Shown piece after piece: positions 57,694 to 64,000 of a DNA stretch of 64,000 nt. The notes under the pieces were generated by a model that saw nothing but the letters and a program-made list of their open reading frames with translations, did no database searches and had not been told where the DNA came from. Both the position numbers and the translations under genes were made by a program. The first letter of the stretch is position 1. Each line of letters begins with the position of its first letter. This DNA is from Candidatus Micrarchaeaceae archaeon (lineage in GTDB: Archaea; Micrarchaeota; Micrarchaeia; Micrarchaeales; Micrarchaeaceae): the NCBI GenBank assembly GCA_027310825.1, contig DAIDAC010000005.1:1-64000 (forward strand). Direction: 5' to 3'.

Positions 57694-58314
57694 TTACTTT
57701 ATAATGACAAGAGACCTGCTCTGATAACGCCCTCTTTTCTCTATCTTGTCGACTCTGGCAAGTATTGCCCTGCCATCTTTGGAATTAGACGAATAAGACT
57801 GCTCGAACACCTTGAAAAGCGGCTTTGCGATTGATCTTTTCATCAGAAGGACGTCAAGAGCCTTTCCTTCGATTGAGTTTGTCACTTCTCCGAGGCCGAA
57901 ATCGATAATTGAGACTTTTCCTTTTTCGAACATTATGTTTGCTGGTGTGAAATCGCCATGCACTATGTCTATGTTGTGCAGCGACGCAAGCATTTTTCCT
58001 GATTCTTTCATTATTTCCTCCAAGGTTTTCTGCGAAACGAGCTTTTCGTATAGCAGCGAGTGCAGCGGAGCGCCGCCAAGCCTCTGCATAGTCAGTCTGA
58101 ACGGCTCTACCATGAGCACGTTGGGCACGCTTATGCCGTTGGAGAATGCCCTCGCAAGTATCCTCGCTTCTGTCTTTGTCCTTGTGCTCCTTATTTCGTT
58201 GTCCAACGATTCTACTCTATAGTCTTTCCTTACACGTTCTTTTGCGATTGCCGGTGCGCCGAGAAACTCCGTTTCATACAATATGGCCTCTGCCCCTTCA
58301 GAAAATCTTTTCAT
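57694..58314 (-). CDS. bud32: Bud32 kinase of the KEOPS complex
   Basis: A 206-residue minimal kinase/ATPase: the Gly-rich start FSEGAEAILYETEFLG, the Lys in AIAKERVRKDYR, the catalytic VHGDFTPANIMF and the metal-binding IIDFGLGEV. The terminal lobe is short, as in archaeal Bud32. It works with Kae1 in the t6A tRNA modification complex. ATG 58314 overlaps the Kae1 stop (ATGA), so the pair is translationally coupled rather than fused as in several other archaea. Confidence 0.94.
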   Translation of the reverse strand: MKRFSEGAEAILYETEFLGAPAIAKERVRKDYRVESLDNEIRSTRTKTEARILARAFSNGISVPNVLMVEPFRLTMQRLGGAPLHSLLYEKLVSQKTLEEIMKESGKMLASLHNIDIVHGDFTPANIMFEKGKVSIIDFGLGEVTNSIEGKALDVLLMKRSIAKPLFKVFEQSYSSNSKDGRAILARVDKIEKRGRYQSRSLVIIK

Positions 58315-59291
58315 TGCCATCCAATCTTCACCGAATCTATTCTGTACTTCTGGTTTACGCCGCATTTTTCTGGATCTTCCTTCATCCCGTTCTTAAGCAT
58401 AAGCTCTGCAACAACAGCGATCATCGCGCCGTTGTCGGCGTTGTATTCGTTGGGTGCTGTGTATACTGCTGTCCCGTGGGGTTTTGCCATCGCCCTCAGC
58501 ATTTCGTTGAGACGTTTGCTCTGCGCAACTCCACCACATAGCAGCAGTTCCTTCTTTTTCGTCAGTAGAAGAGCTCTTTCTATAGCCTCGCACAGCATTG
58601 CGAACGACGTTTCTTGAAGGGAGTAAGCGACATCCTTTCCGCTGTTAGACTTCAGCTTATCTATCGAGTCTGTAAGAAGTCCAGTAAACGTAAAGTCCAT
58701 ACCGACTACAGTATAAGGCATCTTGATGTAACGACCGCCTTCTGCGAGTTTTGCGACACTCGATCCCCAAGCCGGATTGAGCTTTGCCTCTCTTGCAAAG
58801 TTGTCGAGCATGTTCCCGATTCCTATGTCGAATGTTTCTCCGTAGACATGATAATGACGGAATGGGTCGTCTATGAATCCGAGAATCTGTGAGTTGCCCC
58901 CGCTTACATATAATACAAGCGGATCCCTGAACTTTGCTGCCTGCCGTGCGACTTCGATGTGGCCAGCTGCGTGATTTACTGCAGCTATTGGAAGAGAAAA
59001 TTCTTTTGCAAGCGTGACTGCCATGAGCTGACCGATTCTGAGGCATGGACCCATGCCTGGCCCCTTGGTGTAACCTATGCCGTCTATATCTTTCATCGAT
59101 AATTTTGCTGCAGAAAGCGCGCGCTTCAGGACTGTTTTGCAGTTCTCTGCGTGTAGATCTGCAGCTTTCGCCGGTATCACTCCAGCATTCCCGATCGGAT
59201 ACATCTCCTTCTCGTTGGCGATGACTTTTCCATTCTCGACTATTCCGACTCCGAGAGTGTGCGCACTGCTCTCTATCCCAAGTATTGCCAT
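58311..59291 (-). CDS. kae1: Kae1, tRNA t6A threonylcarbamoyl transferase
   Basis: A 326-residue Kae1/TsaD-type ASKHA protein that transfers threonylcarbamoyl to A37 of ANN-decoding tRNAs. The N-terminal LGIESSAHTLGVG, metal-binding NHAAGHIEVAR (His-x3-His) and YVSGGNSQILGF with the late LLLCGGVAQSKRL show complete nucleotide and metal sites. It overlaps Bud32 downstream. Other KEOPS subunits are not in this window. Confidence 0.95.
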   Translation of the reverse strand: MAILGIESSAHTLGVGIVENGKVIANEKEMYPIGNAGVIPAKAADLHAENCKTVLKRALSAAKLSMKDIDGIGYTKGPGMGPCLRIGQLMAVTLAKEFSLPIAAVNHAAGHIEVARQAAKFRDPLVLYVSGGNSQILGFIDDPFRHYHVYGETFDIGIGNMLDNFAREAKLNPAWGSSVAKLAEGGRYIKMPYTVVGMDFTFTGLLTDSIDKLKSNSGKDVAYSLQETSFAMLCEAIERALLLTKKKELLLCGGVAQSKRLNEMLRAMAKPHGTAVYTAPNEYNADNGAMIAVVAELMLKNGMKEDPEKCGVNQKYRIDSVKIGWQ

Positions 59292-59302
59292 GATAAGCAG
59301 AG

Positions 59303-59716
59303 TTACTGTACTTTAAACGGATTAAAGCCTTGCTGTAGAAGGTTCTCTATTGGAAGGAACAGCGGCCTTGGCATTTCTTCCCATTTGAACCACTTCCATT
59401 CGTCTGCTTCGTCAGACGGCTTCGGCTCTCCTGATGCATATTCCGACGTCACGAAAATGGTTATGTAGTGTTTTCCCTCGTTCTTGTGGATGTCGTTGGT
59501 TACGGTCGCGATCTTTATGTTCTTTATCTCGATTCCTGATTCCTCTTTTACTTCTCGCCTTGCACAATCTTCTATCGTTTCTCCAAACTCGAGATGTCCT
59601 CCTCCAAAACTCCACGTTCCAGTTCCGTGCGACTTCTTTATCCTGTGGCCGAGAAGCACCTTGTCTCCCTTGATGACGATAACACCCACGCCCACCTTAG
59701 GAAACCTATCTTCCAT
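59303..59716 (-). CDS. Nudix hydrolase (NUDT15/MutT-like)
   Basis: A 137-residue single-domain Nudix protein with an ideal box: GGHLEFGETIEDCARREVKEESGIE. The core strands VGVGVIVIKGDKVLLGHR and the WSFGGG turn resemble NUDT15 and nucleotide-triphosphate-cleaning enzymes, and a C-terminal WKWFKWEEMP helix completes the fold. The likely role is removal of oxidised or non-canonical nucleotides. It lies between aIF1 (12 nt) and Kae1 (11 nt) in the same operon-like block. Confidence 0.92.
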   Translation of the reverse strand: MEDRFPKVGVGVIVIKGDKVLLGHRIKKSHGTGTWSFGGGHLEFGETIEDCARREVKEESGIEIKNIKIATVTNDIHKNEGKHYITIFVTSEYASGEPKPSDEADEWKWFKWEEMPRPLFLPIENLLQQGFNPFKVQ

Positions 59717-59727
59717 GATAACACGAA

Positions 59728-60042
59728 TTATCGCTTTAGCGAAACATCAATGTTTGATTCCTTGTAGCCAAGCGAAGCGAGCGTTTTCTTGACTGCGTCT
59801 TGGTGCTCGCCCTGAAGCTCTATCACGCCATCTCTCACCGTTCCACCACACGCAAGCTTCTGCTTCAGCTCCTTTGTCGTCCTCTGGATCTCGTCTGCGT
59901 TTATGCCTTCGATTATGGTCATGTACTTGTCGAACTTCGCCTTCCTGGTGTAGACCCTTATCTTGCTCTCGGTTTCTCTGTCCAGCACCTTGCATACGCA
60001 GAGTTCGAGGGGCAAACCACACTTAGGACACAGATCAGCCAT
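59728..60042 (-). CDS. Translation initiation factor aIF1 (SUI1)
   Basis: A 104-residue SUI1-fold factor that monitors start-codon pairing on the small subunit. The N-terminus has a zinc-ribbon-like CPKCGLPLELCVC, followed by the SUI1 domain: DKYMTIIEGINADEI, ELKQKLACGGTV, IELQGEHQDAVKKTLASLGY. Its ATG overlaps the L29 stop by 1 nt. In many archaea L29 and aIF1 are neighbours inside the S10/spc ribosomal cluster; here the pair is detached from that cluster. Confidence 0.95.
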   Translation of the reverse strand: MADLCPKCGLPLELCVCKVLDRETESKIRVYTRKAKFDKYMTIIEGINADEIQRTTKELKQKLACGGTVRDGVIELQGEHQDAVKKTLASLGYKESNIDVSLKR

Positions 60043-60248
60043 TACTTCTTGGCACCCCTCTCGTTGAGGATTGTTTGGATTCTTGCTATTGTTCGCTTTA
60101 TGCTCCTTGTCTTGACTACCTTGCTCGCGACTCCAGTCGAAGCTATCTTCCTCTTTTCTATCCCTAGTTCAAGGTTGAGCTCGTTCAACTTTGTCTTGAG
60201 CGCATCGTCAGGCAGTGCGCGTATCTCTTTTGCTCTTATATGTGACAC
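60042..60248 (-). CDS. rpl29: Ribosomal protein L29
   Basis: A 68-residue two-helix protein with the L29 pattern: IRAKEIRALPDDALKTKLNELNLEL, then RSIKRTIARIQTILNER. It binds 23S rRNA near the exit tunnel. It is the first gene of an eight-gene co-oriented run and shares 1 nt with aIF1. The usual upstream neighbour S3 is missing, so this is a fragment of the conventional ribosomal operon placed elsewhere. Confidence 0.95.
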   Translation of the reverse strand: MSHIRAKEIRALPDDALKTKLNELNLELGIEKRKIASTGVASKVVKTRSIKRTIARIQTILNERGAKK

Positions 60249-60377
60249 CTAATAAGTAAGATAATTGATGGTGCTTTTGATATAAAAAGCTTTCTGCAGA
60301 TTCTGCTCTGTTATAACCTCAAAGCCATGAAGCATATTTAAAGCTTAATAACGTATGATTATGGCTCTGTGATGTAA

Positions 60378-62396
60378 ATGGCAGCTTCTAAAAAGGGCAA
60401 AGCTTCTGCGCCCAAGACAGTTAATGCTGCAGCGAAGCCTGCGCACGACACAAAGCCGCTCAAGAGCGTGAAGAAGACAGACGAAGTGAAGATTCCTGAA
60501 AAGCTGATCGACCAGGTTGTCGGCCAGGGCAGCGCTGTTGATATCATAAAGAAGGCAGCGAAGCAGAGGCGTCACGTCCTTCTCATCGGAAGCCCGGGAA
60601 CAGGAAAGACAATGCTTGCCCAGGCAATGGCAGAGATGCTTCCTGTGACAGAGCTCGAAGACGTCCTCGTTTACAGGAATGTCAACGACGAGAATATGCC
60701 GATAGTAAAATCTGTAAAGACATATCCGCACCAGCAGCCAGGGGAGAAGCTCGGAGACGGCCAGGGAAGGATTCTTTTGCAAAAGGAACGGATGAAGAAC
60801 AGGATGGCGCTCAGCAAGGGAAGCTCGATGATCACTCCGATCATCATGTTCATAGTAATTGTATTGATAGCACTCGCATTCAGCGGGATTATCACAGGTT
60901 ATAATCTCATTGTGCTTGCTGCCGTGATTCTTGGTGTGATGGTCTTCGGATCGGTAGCGCTTTTCACAAGCGGCCTTACAAGGCGTGTTGGGGGCGCAGG
61001 CTTCCCAGGATTCGGCGACAACAACGAGCCGAAGCTTGTTATCGACAACACTGGAATGTCGCATGCTCCGTTCGTTGATGCTACAGGAGCAAAGGCTGGA
61101 GCGCTTTTCGGAGACGTAAGGCACGATCCATTGCAAAGCGGAGGACTTGGAACTCCTGCGCACCTGAGAGTAGAGAGCGGTGCGATCCACAAGGCAAACA
61201 AAGGAGTGCTTTTTATCGACGAAATATCGCGGCTTGATCCGAAGGCGCAGCAGGATCTTCTTACTGCACTCCAGGAACACAAATTCCCGATAACAGGACA
61301 GAGCGAGATGAGCTCTGGTGCGCTTGTCAAGACTGAACCGGTTCCATGCGACTTCGTTCTTGTAGCAGCAGGAAACCTTCAAGACATACAGAACATGCAT
61401 CCTGCGCTTCGCTCAAGAATACGCGGTTATGGTTACGAAGTGTATATGGAAGACACGATATCCGATACTTCTGCTCATGAAGACAAGCTTGTCCAGTTCA
61501 TTGCTCAAGAGGTAAACAAAGACGGCAAGATACCACACTTCGATATGAGTGCAATCGCTGAAATCGAAGAGGAGGCTCGCCGCAGAAGCGGAAGGAAGGG
61601 CAGGCTTACCCTTGTCCTCAGAGATCTCGGCGGACTTGTAAGAGCCGCAGGAGACTTGGCTGTCGAAAGGCACCACGATTATGTTACTGCTCAAGACGTC
61701 ATCGACGCAAGAAAGCTTGCAAGCTCTATCGAGGCACAGGTAGTCGGCCAGGCGCTCGAATACAGAAAGGACTACAGAGTATTCAGCGTGCACGGATTCA
61801 GCGTCGGCAAGGTCAACGGACTTGCAGTTGTCGGCGCATCGTCAACTGCTCCAGGCATTGTCATGCCAATCGTCGCAGAAGTCACGCCTGCAAGCTCAAG
61901 ATCTGAAGGAAAGTTCATTCCGACCGGAAGGCTTGGAAAGATTGCGACTGAAGCTGTCAAGAACGTCAGCGCGATTATCAAGAAGCACCTTGGCAAGGAT
62001 GTCGCTAACTACGACATGCACGTGCAGTTCGTCCAGGCTGGCGAAGGAGTAGAAGGAGACAGTGCGAGCATATCTGTTGCGATCAGTATAATATCTGCTA
62101 TGGAAAACCTTCCGGTAGACCAAACCGTAGCAATGACAGGTTCGCTCTCTGTCCGCGGAGAAGTCCTTCCTGTCGGCGGAGTGACAGGCAAGGTAGAAGC
62201 TGCGATCGAGACTGGAATAAAGACAGTCGTCCTTCCGTCAAGGAACATAGATGACGTTTACATCAGCAAGGACAAGCTCAAGAAGATAAAAATAATTCCA
62301 GTAAAGACGCTCGCAGAGGTCATACAGCATACGATAAAGCCTTCTGCTCGTCGTGACGCGATTGTGAAGGAGCTCAAGAAGTACGAGCACCATTGA
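60378..62396 (+). CDS. lonB: Membrane-anchored LonB protease
   Basis: The 672-residue archaeal membrane Lon. A Lys/Ala-rich N-terminal extension (about 1-35) precedes the AAA+ domain with Walker [10 protein letters not shown]. Two transmembrane helices follow (about 157-177 and 180-200) within the archaeal insertion. Next come Walker [14 protein letters not shown], the arginine region [17 protein letters not shown], and the protease domain with the Ser in EGDSASI and Lys in [11 protein letters not shown], forming the Ser-Lys dyad. It degrades unfolded and membrane proteins. No intein is present. The ATG follows a leader with an AT-rich promoter in the 130-nt gap. Confidence 0.96.
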   Translation: MAASKKGKASAPKTVNAAAKPAHDTKPLKSVKKTDEVKIPEKLIDQVVGQGSAVDIIKKAAKQRRHVLLIGSPGTGKTMLAQAMAEMLPVTELEDVLVYRNVNDENMPIVKSVKTYPHQQPGEKLGDGQGRILLQKERMKNRMALSKGSSMITPIIMFIVIVLIALAFSGIITGYNLIVLAAVILGVMVFGSVALFTSGLTRRVGGAGFPGFGDNNEPKLVIDNTGMSHAPFVDATGAKAGALFGDVRHDPLQSGGLGTPAHLRVESGAIHKANKGVLFIDEISRLDPKAQQDLLTALQEHKFPITGQSEMSSGALVKTEPVPCDFVLVAAGNLQDIQNMHPALRSRIRGYGYEVYMEDTISDTSAHEDKLVQFIAQEVNKDGKIPHFDMSAIAEIEEEARRRSGRKGRLTLVLRDLGGLVRAAGDLAVERHHDYVTAQDVIDARKLASSIEAQVVGQALEYRKDYRVFSVHGFSVGKVNGLAVVGASSTAPGIVMPIVAEVTPASSRSEGKFIPTGRLGKIATEAVKNVSAIIKKHLGKDVANYDMHVQFVQAGEGVEGDSASISVAISIISAMENLPVDQTVAMTGSLSVRGEVLPVGGVTGKVEAAIETGIKTVVLPSRNIDDVYISKDKLKKIKIIPVKTLAEVIQHTIKPSARRDAIVKELKKYEHH

Positions 62397-62409
62397 CAGC
62401 AGTGATAAC

Positions 62410-63525
62410 ATGAAAGACGGAAAGAAAGCAGACAGCAAAGAAGTGGCGCAGCTCCTTAAGGGATTTGGGAAGGACATAGCGCGAGACATACACGCGCAAA
62501 AGAGCCCGAAGTTCAAGACAATGTCAAGGACAAAGTCGAACATCATATTCAACAAGAAGGAAGGCTACCTGACACTTGGAAAAGCGACAGAGGAAAGGAG
62601 TTTCCTCAACGTTGCGCAAACAAAGCGGTTCATGCAAACAGTTGCAATCGCATCTAAGTGCAATAAATTCCTGAGCGAGAACCTCCACACATCGATAAGA
62701 GGTCTTTTTTACCAGCTGAAGTATTCGCTTGGAGAGGACATAGACGAAAACATATTCAGCGAACAAGCGGAATCGAACCCGCTCATAGAAGATCTTGAGG
62801 CATCGCTCGGAGTGAAGAGAGAAAGCCTAAATCTTACTGCAAACAGGAAGGGTGTGCTTGCAGGCAACATGAAGGTTCTTGACAGGTATGGAGGCGAAGA
62901 GACAGAAACGAATACTGCAAAGCTGGGAAGAAGCGGATGGACGATACCAAGCGATGTCGACAATGAGATAGAATTCGTAGACGTGAAGGCGAAGTACGTG
63001 CTCGTAGTAGAGAAGGACGCGCTTTGGCAGAGGCTTAACGAAGACGGATTCTGGAAAAAAGAGAACTGCATACTCATTTCTCCCCAGGGACAGGCAGCTA
63101 GAGGAGCAAGACGCCTCATAAGAAAGCTCGCCGATAACGACCTTCCTGTTTATGTGTTCAACGATGGAGATGCATGGGGATGGTATATTTACTGGACGAT
63201 CAAGACCGGAAGCATAAACCTGGCTTATGTAGGCAGCGAGATCGCGACTCCGGAAGCCAGATTCCTTGGCGTAACTATGTCAGACCTTGAGCAGTACGAC
63301 TTTTTGAAGAAGATGACGCTTAAGGCGAGCGAAGTCGACTTGAAGCGAGCGCAGGAAATGCTAGGATATCCTTGGATTAACCAGCACAAGGAGTGGGAAG
63401 AGGAGTTGAAGCTCGTTCTAAAGCTCAAGGTAAAGCTGGAGCAGGATACACTCCAAGGGCCGAGGCTCACTTTTGTCGACGAATACATAAAGGACAAGAT
63501 AAAGAACAAGGAATGGCTGCCGTGA
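62410..63525 (+). CDS. top6A: DNA topoisomerase VI subunit A
   Basis: A 371-residue Spo11/Top6A protein that cuts DNA in type IIB topoisomerase. The catalytic Tyr lies in IRGLFYQLKYS near residue 101, in the winged-helix domain. The Toprim metal site shows VVEKDALWQRL (Glu) and FNDGDAWGWYIYW (Asp-x-Asp). Late motifs GVTMSDLEQY and LGYPWINQHKEW are typical. Top6B, usually adjacent, is not seen upstream (LonB is there) nor in the downstream fragment. It starts 13 nt after LonB, which suggests cotranscription. Confidence 0.94.
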   Translation: MKDGKKADSKEVAQLLKGFGKDIARDIHAQKSPKFKTMSRTKSNIIFNKKEGYLTLGKATEERSFLNVAQTKRFMQTVAIASKCNKFLSENLHTSIRGLFYQLKYSLGEDIDENIFSEQAESNPLIEDLEASLGVKRESLNLTANRKGVLAGNMKVLDRYGGEETETNTAKLGRSGWTIPSDVDNEIEFVDVKAKYVLVVEKDALWQRLNEDGFWKKENCILISPQGQAARGARRLIRKLADNDLPVYVFNDGDAWGWYIYWTIKTGSINLAYVGSEIATPEARFLGVTMSDLEQYDFLKKMTLKASEVDLKRAQEMLGYPWINQHKEWEEELKLVLKLKVKLEQDTLQGPRLTFVDEYIKDKIKNKEWLP

Positions 63526-63529
63526 TTAC

Positions 63530-64000
63530 ATGGTCAGCATAGCTGAATACGAAAATTCTCTTTCAAAGCCGCTCAGGAAGGCCACACTGTGCATTCTTGT
63601 CAAGAAAGGGCACGTTCTTCTCGCAATGAAAAAACGCGGCTTCGGAGTAGGAAAGTGGAACGGCTGTGGAGGCAAGCCAAAGGACGGCGAGAGCGTTGAA
63701 TCCGCAGCAATAAGAGAAACGCAGGAGGAGATCGGCGTCACCCCTACATCTATGAAGTTGGCCGCGAAGCTTGACTTTTTCTTCCCTGATGTGCCAATTG
63801 AAAAGGACTGGAACCAGCAGGTTTGGGTTTATCTTGTTGACAAATGGGCCGGAGAGCCTTCTGAAAGCGAGGAGATGAAGCCAGATTGGTTCAAGATCGA
63901 GGATATTCCCTTCGACAAGATGTGGCCTGACGACAAGCATTGGCTTCCTAAGGTTCTTTCTGGGAAATACGTGGACGGAAAATTCTCCTTTGGGAAAGAC
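63530..64000 (+). CDS. MTH1-like Nudix hydrolase (partial, runs off the window)
   Basis: The frame from ATG 63530 stays open to the last base, giving at least 157 residues without a stop. It is strikingly like animal MTH1: MKKRGFGVGKWNGCGGK, PKDGESVESAAIRETQEEIG (complete Nudix box), EMKPDWFKIEDIPFDKMWPDD. MTH1 hydrolyses oxidised purine nucleoside triphosphates such as 8-oxo-dGTP. The MTH1-like WNG(F/C)GGK and MWPDD elements are both present. It starts 4 nt after top6A, so it is probably in the LonB-Top6A transcript. Confidence 0.9.
   Translation, partial: MVSIAEYENSLSKPLRKATLCILVKKGHVLLAMKKRGFGVGKWNGCGGKPKDGESVESAAIRETQEEIGVTPTSMKLAAKLDFFFPDVPIEKDWNQQVWVYLVDKWAGEPSESEEMKPDWFKIEDIPFDKMWPDDKHWLPKVLSGKYVDGKFSFGKD

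Noticed and set aside
60345-61400. A 351-codon minus-strand frame opposite LonB
   Set aside because: It is antisense to the conserved AAA+ domain, has an improbable Cys/His/Arg-rich composition and no family features.

Overview
The window is a compact archaeal chromosome segment. The archaeal signature is strong: both subunits of family D DNA polymerase, FEN1, PolX, the PriL primase subunit, one Orc1/Cdc6, topoisomerase VI A, membrane LonB, the protein-rich RNase P subunits Pop5 and Rpp30, Nop5, aIF1, MBF1, KEOPS Kae1 and Bud32, and a 5S rRNA and tRNA-Asp driven by TATA-type promoters. A class III signal peptide with a motif of the kind seen in Micrarchaeota (SAMEYLMTYGWAILII), together with many small unrecognised membrane-anchored proteins, suggests a DPANN archaeon, probably Micrarchaeota. 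That placement is inference from style and gene content, not from a tree. Several genes have a TATA box 24-30 nt before the start codon (leaderless transcripts); others have GGTGA or GGAGG ribosome binding sites.

Layout. 1-4.4 kb: tRNA-Asp, a secreted protein, an isochorismatase-like hydrolase, a Nudix enzyme, a UPF0200 kinase-like protein, a methyltransferase and a VIT-type transporter. 4.4-15.3 kb: a replication and repair region with UPF0147, DP1, DP2, PolX, FEN1 and MBF1, plus Hsp20, a 41-residue basic protein and a Nudix gene interrupted by one in-frame stop. 15.3-22.7 kb: an EamA transporter, a site-2 protease, an Lhr-type helicase overlapping a metallophosphoesterase, and a LamG protein with a pilin-type signal. 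22.7-28.7 kb: ferredoxin, the L1-L10-L12 operon, cytidine deaminase, SpeD, a ComB homologue and PriL with a tiny zinc protein. 28.8 kb: a solitary 5S rRNA. 29.6-31.7 kb: Cdc6-Rpp30-Pop5. 32.6-36.5 kb: PheS, PheT and MinD. 37.4-40.8 kb: a tetraether-lipid-synthase-like radical SAM protein with a Cys/Gly-rich head, then an unknown protein and a transglutaminase-like protein. 41.3-45.0 kb: a 1219-residue protein made almost wholly of sixteen ~72-residue repeats. 45-53.8 kb: Nop5, mevalonate decarboxylase, M32 peptidase, GlyRS, OGG, an HTH-nucleotidyltransferase/HEPN pair with a palindromic operator, translin and an RpiB-like/HTH pair. 53.9-64 kb: S26e, an eight-gene block (L29, aIF1, Nudix, Kae1, Bud32, PRTase-like, OMP-decarboxylase-like, nucleotidase), LonB, Top6A and an MTH1-like Nudix protein cut by the window edge.

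The best candidate for something undescribed is the sixteen-repeat protein at 41347-45006. Its repeats resemble, at the level of pattern, short helical DNA-binding repeats such as the homing-endonuclease-associated repeat, in a long uninterrupted array with no recognisable catalytic domain. Second-rank candidates are the tight operon of PyrE-like, PyrF-like and nucleotidase genes whose active-site motifs depart from UMP synthase, the Cys/Gly-headed radical SAM operon, and the overlapping palindromes at the HTH-nucleotidyltransferase/HEPN promoter. No gap longer than 300 bases lacks a gene, and no CRISPR array, insertion sequence or intein was seen.
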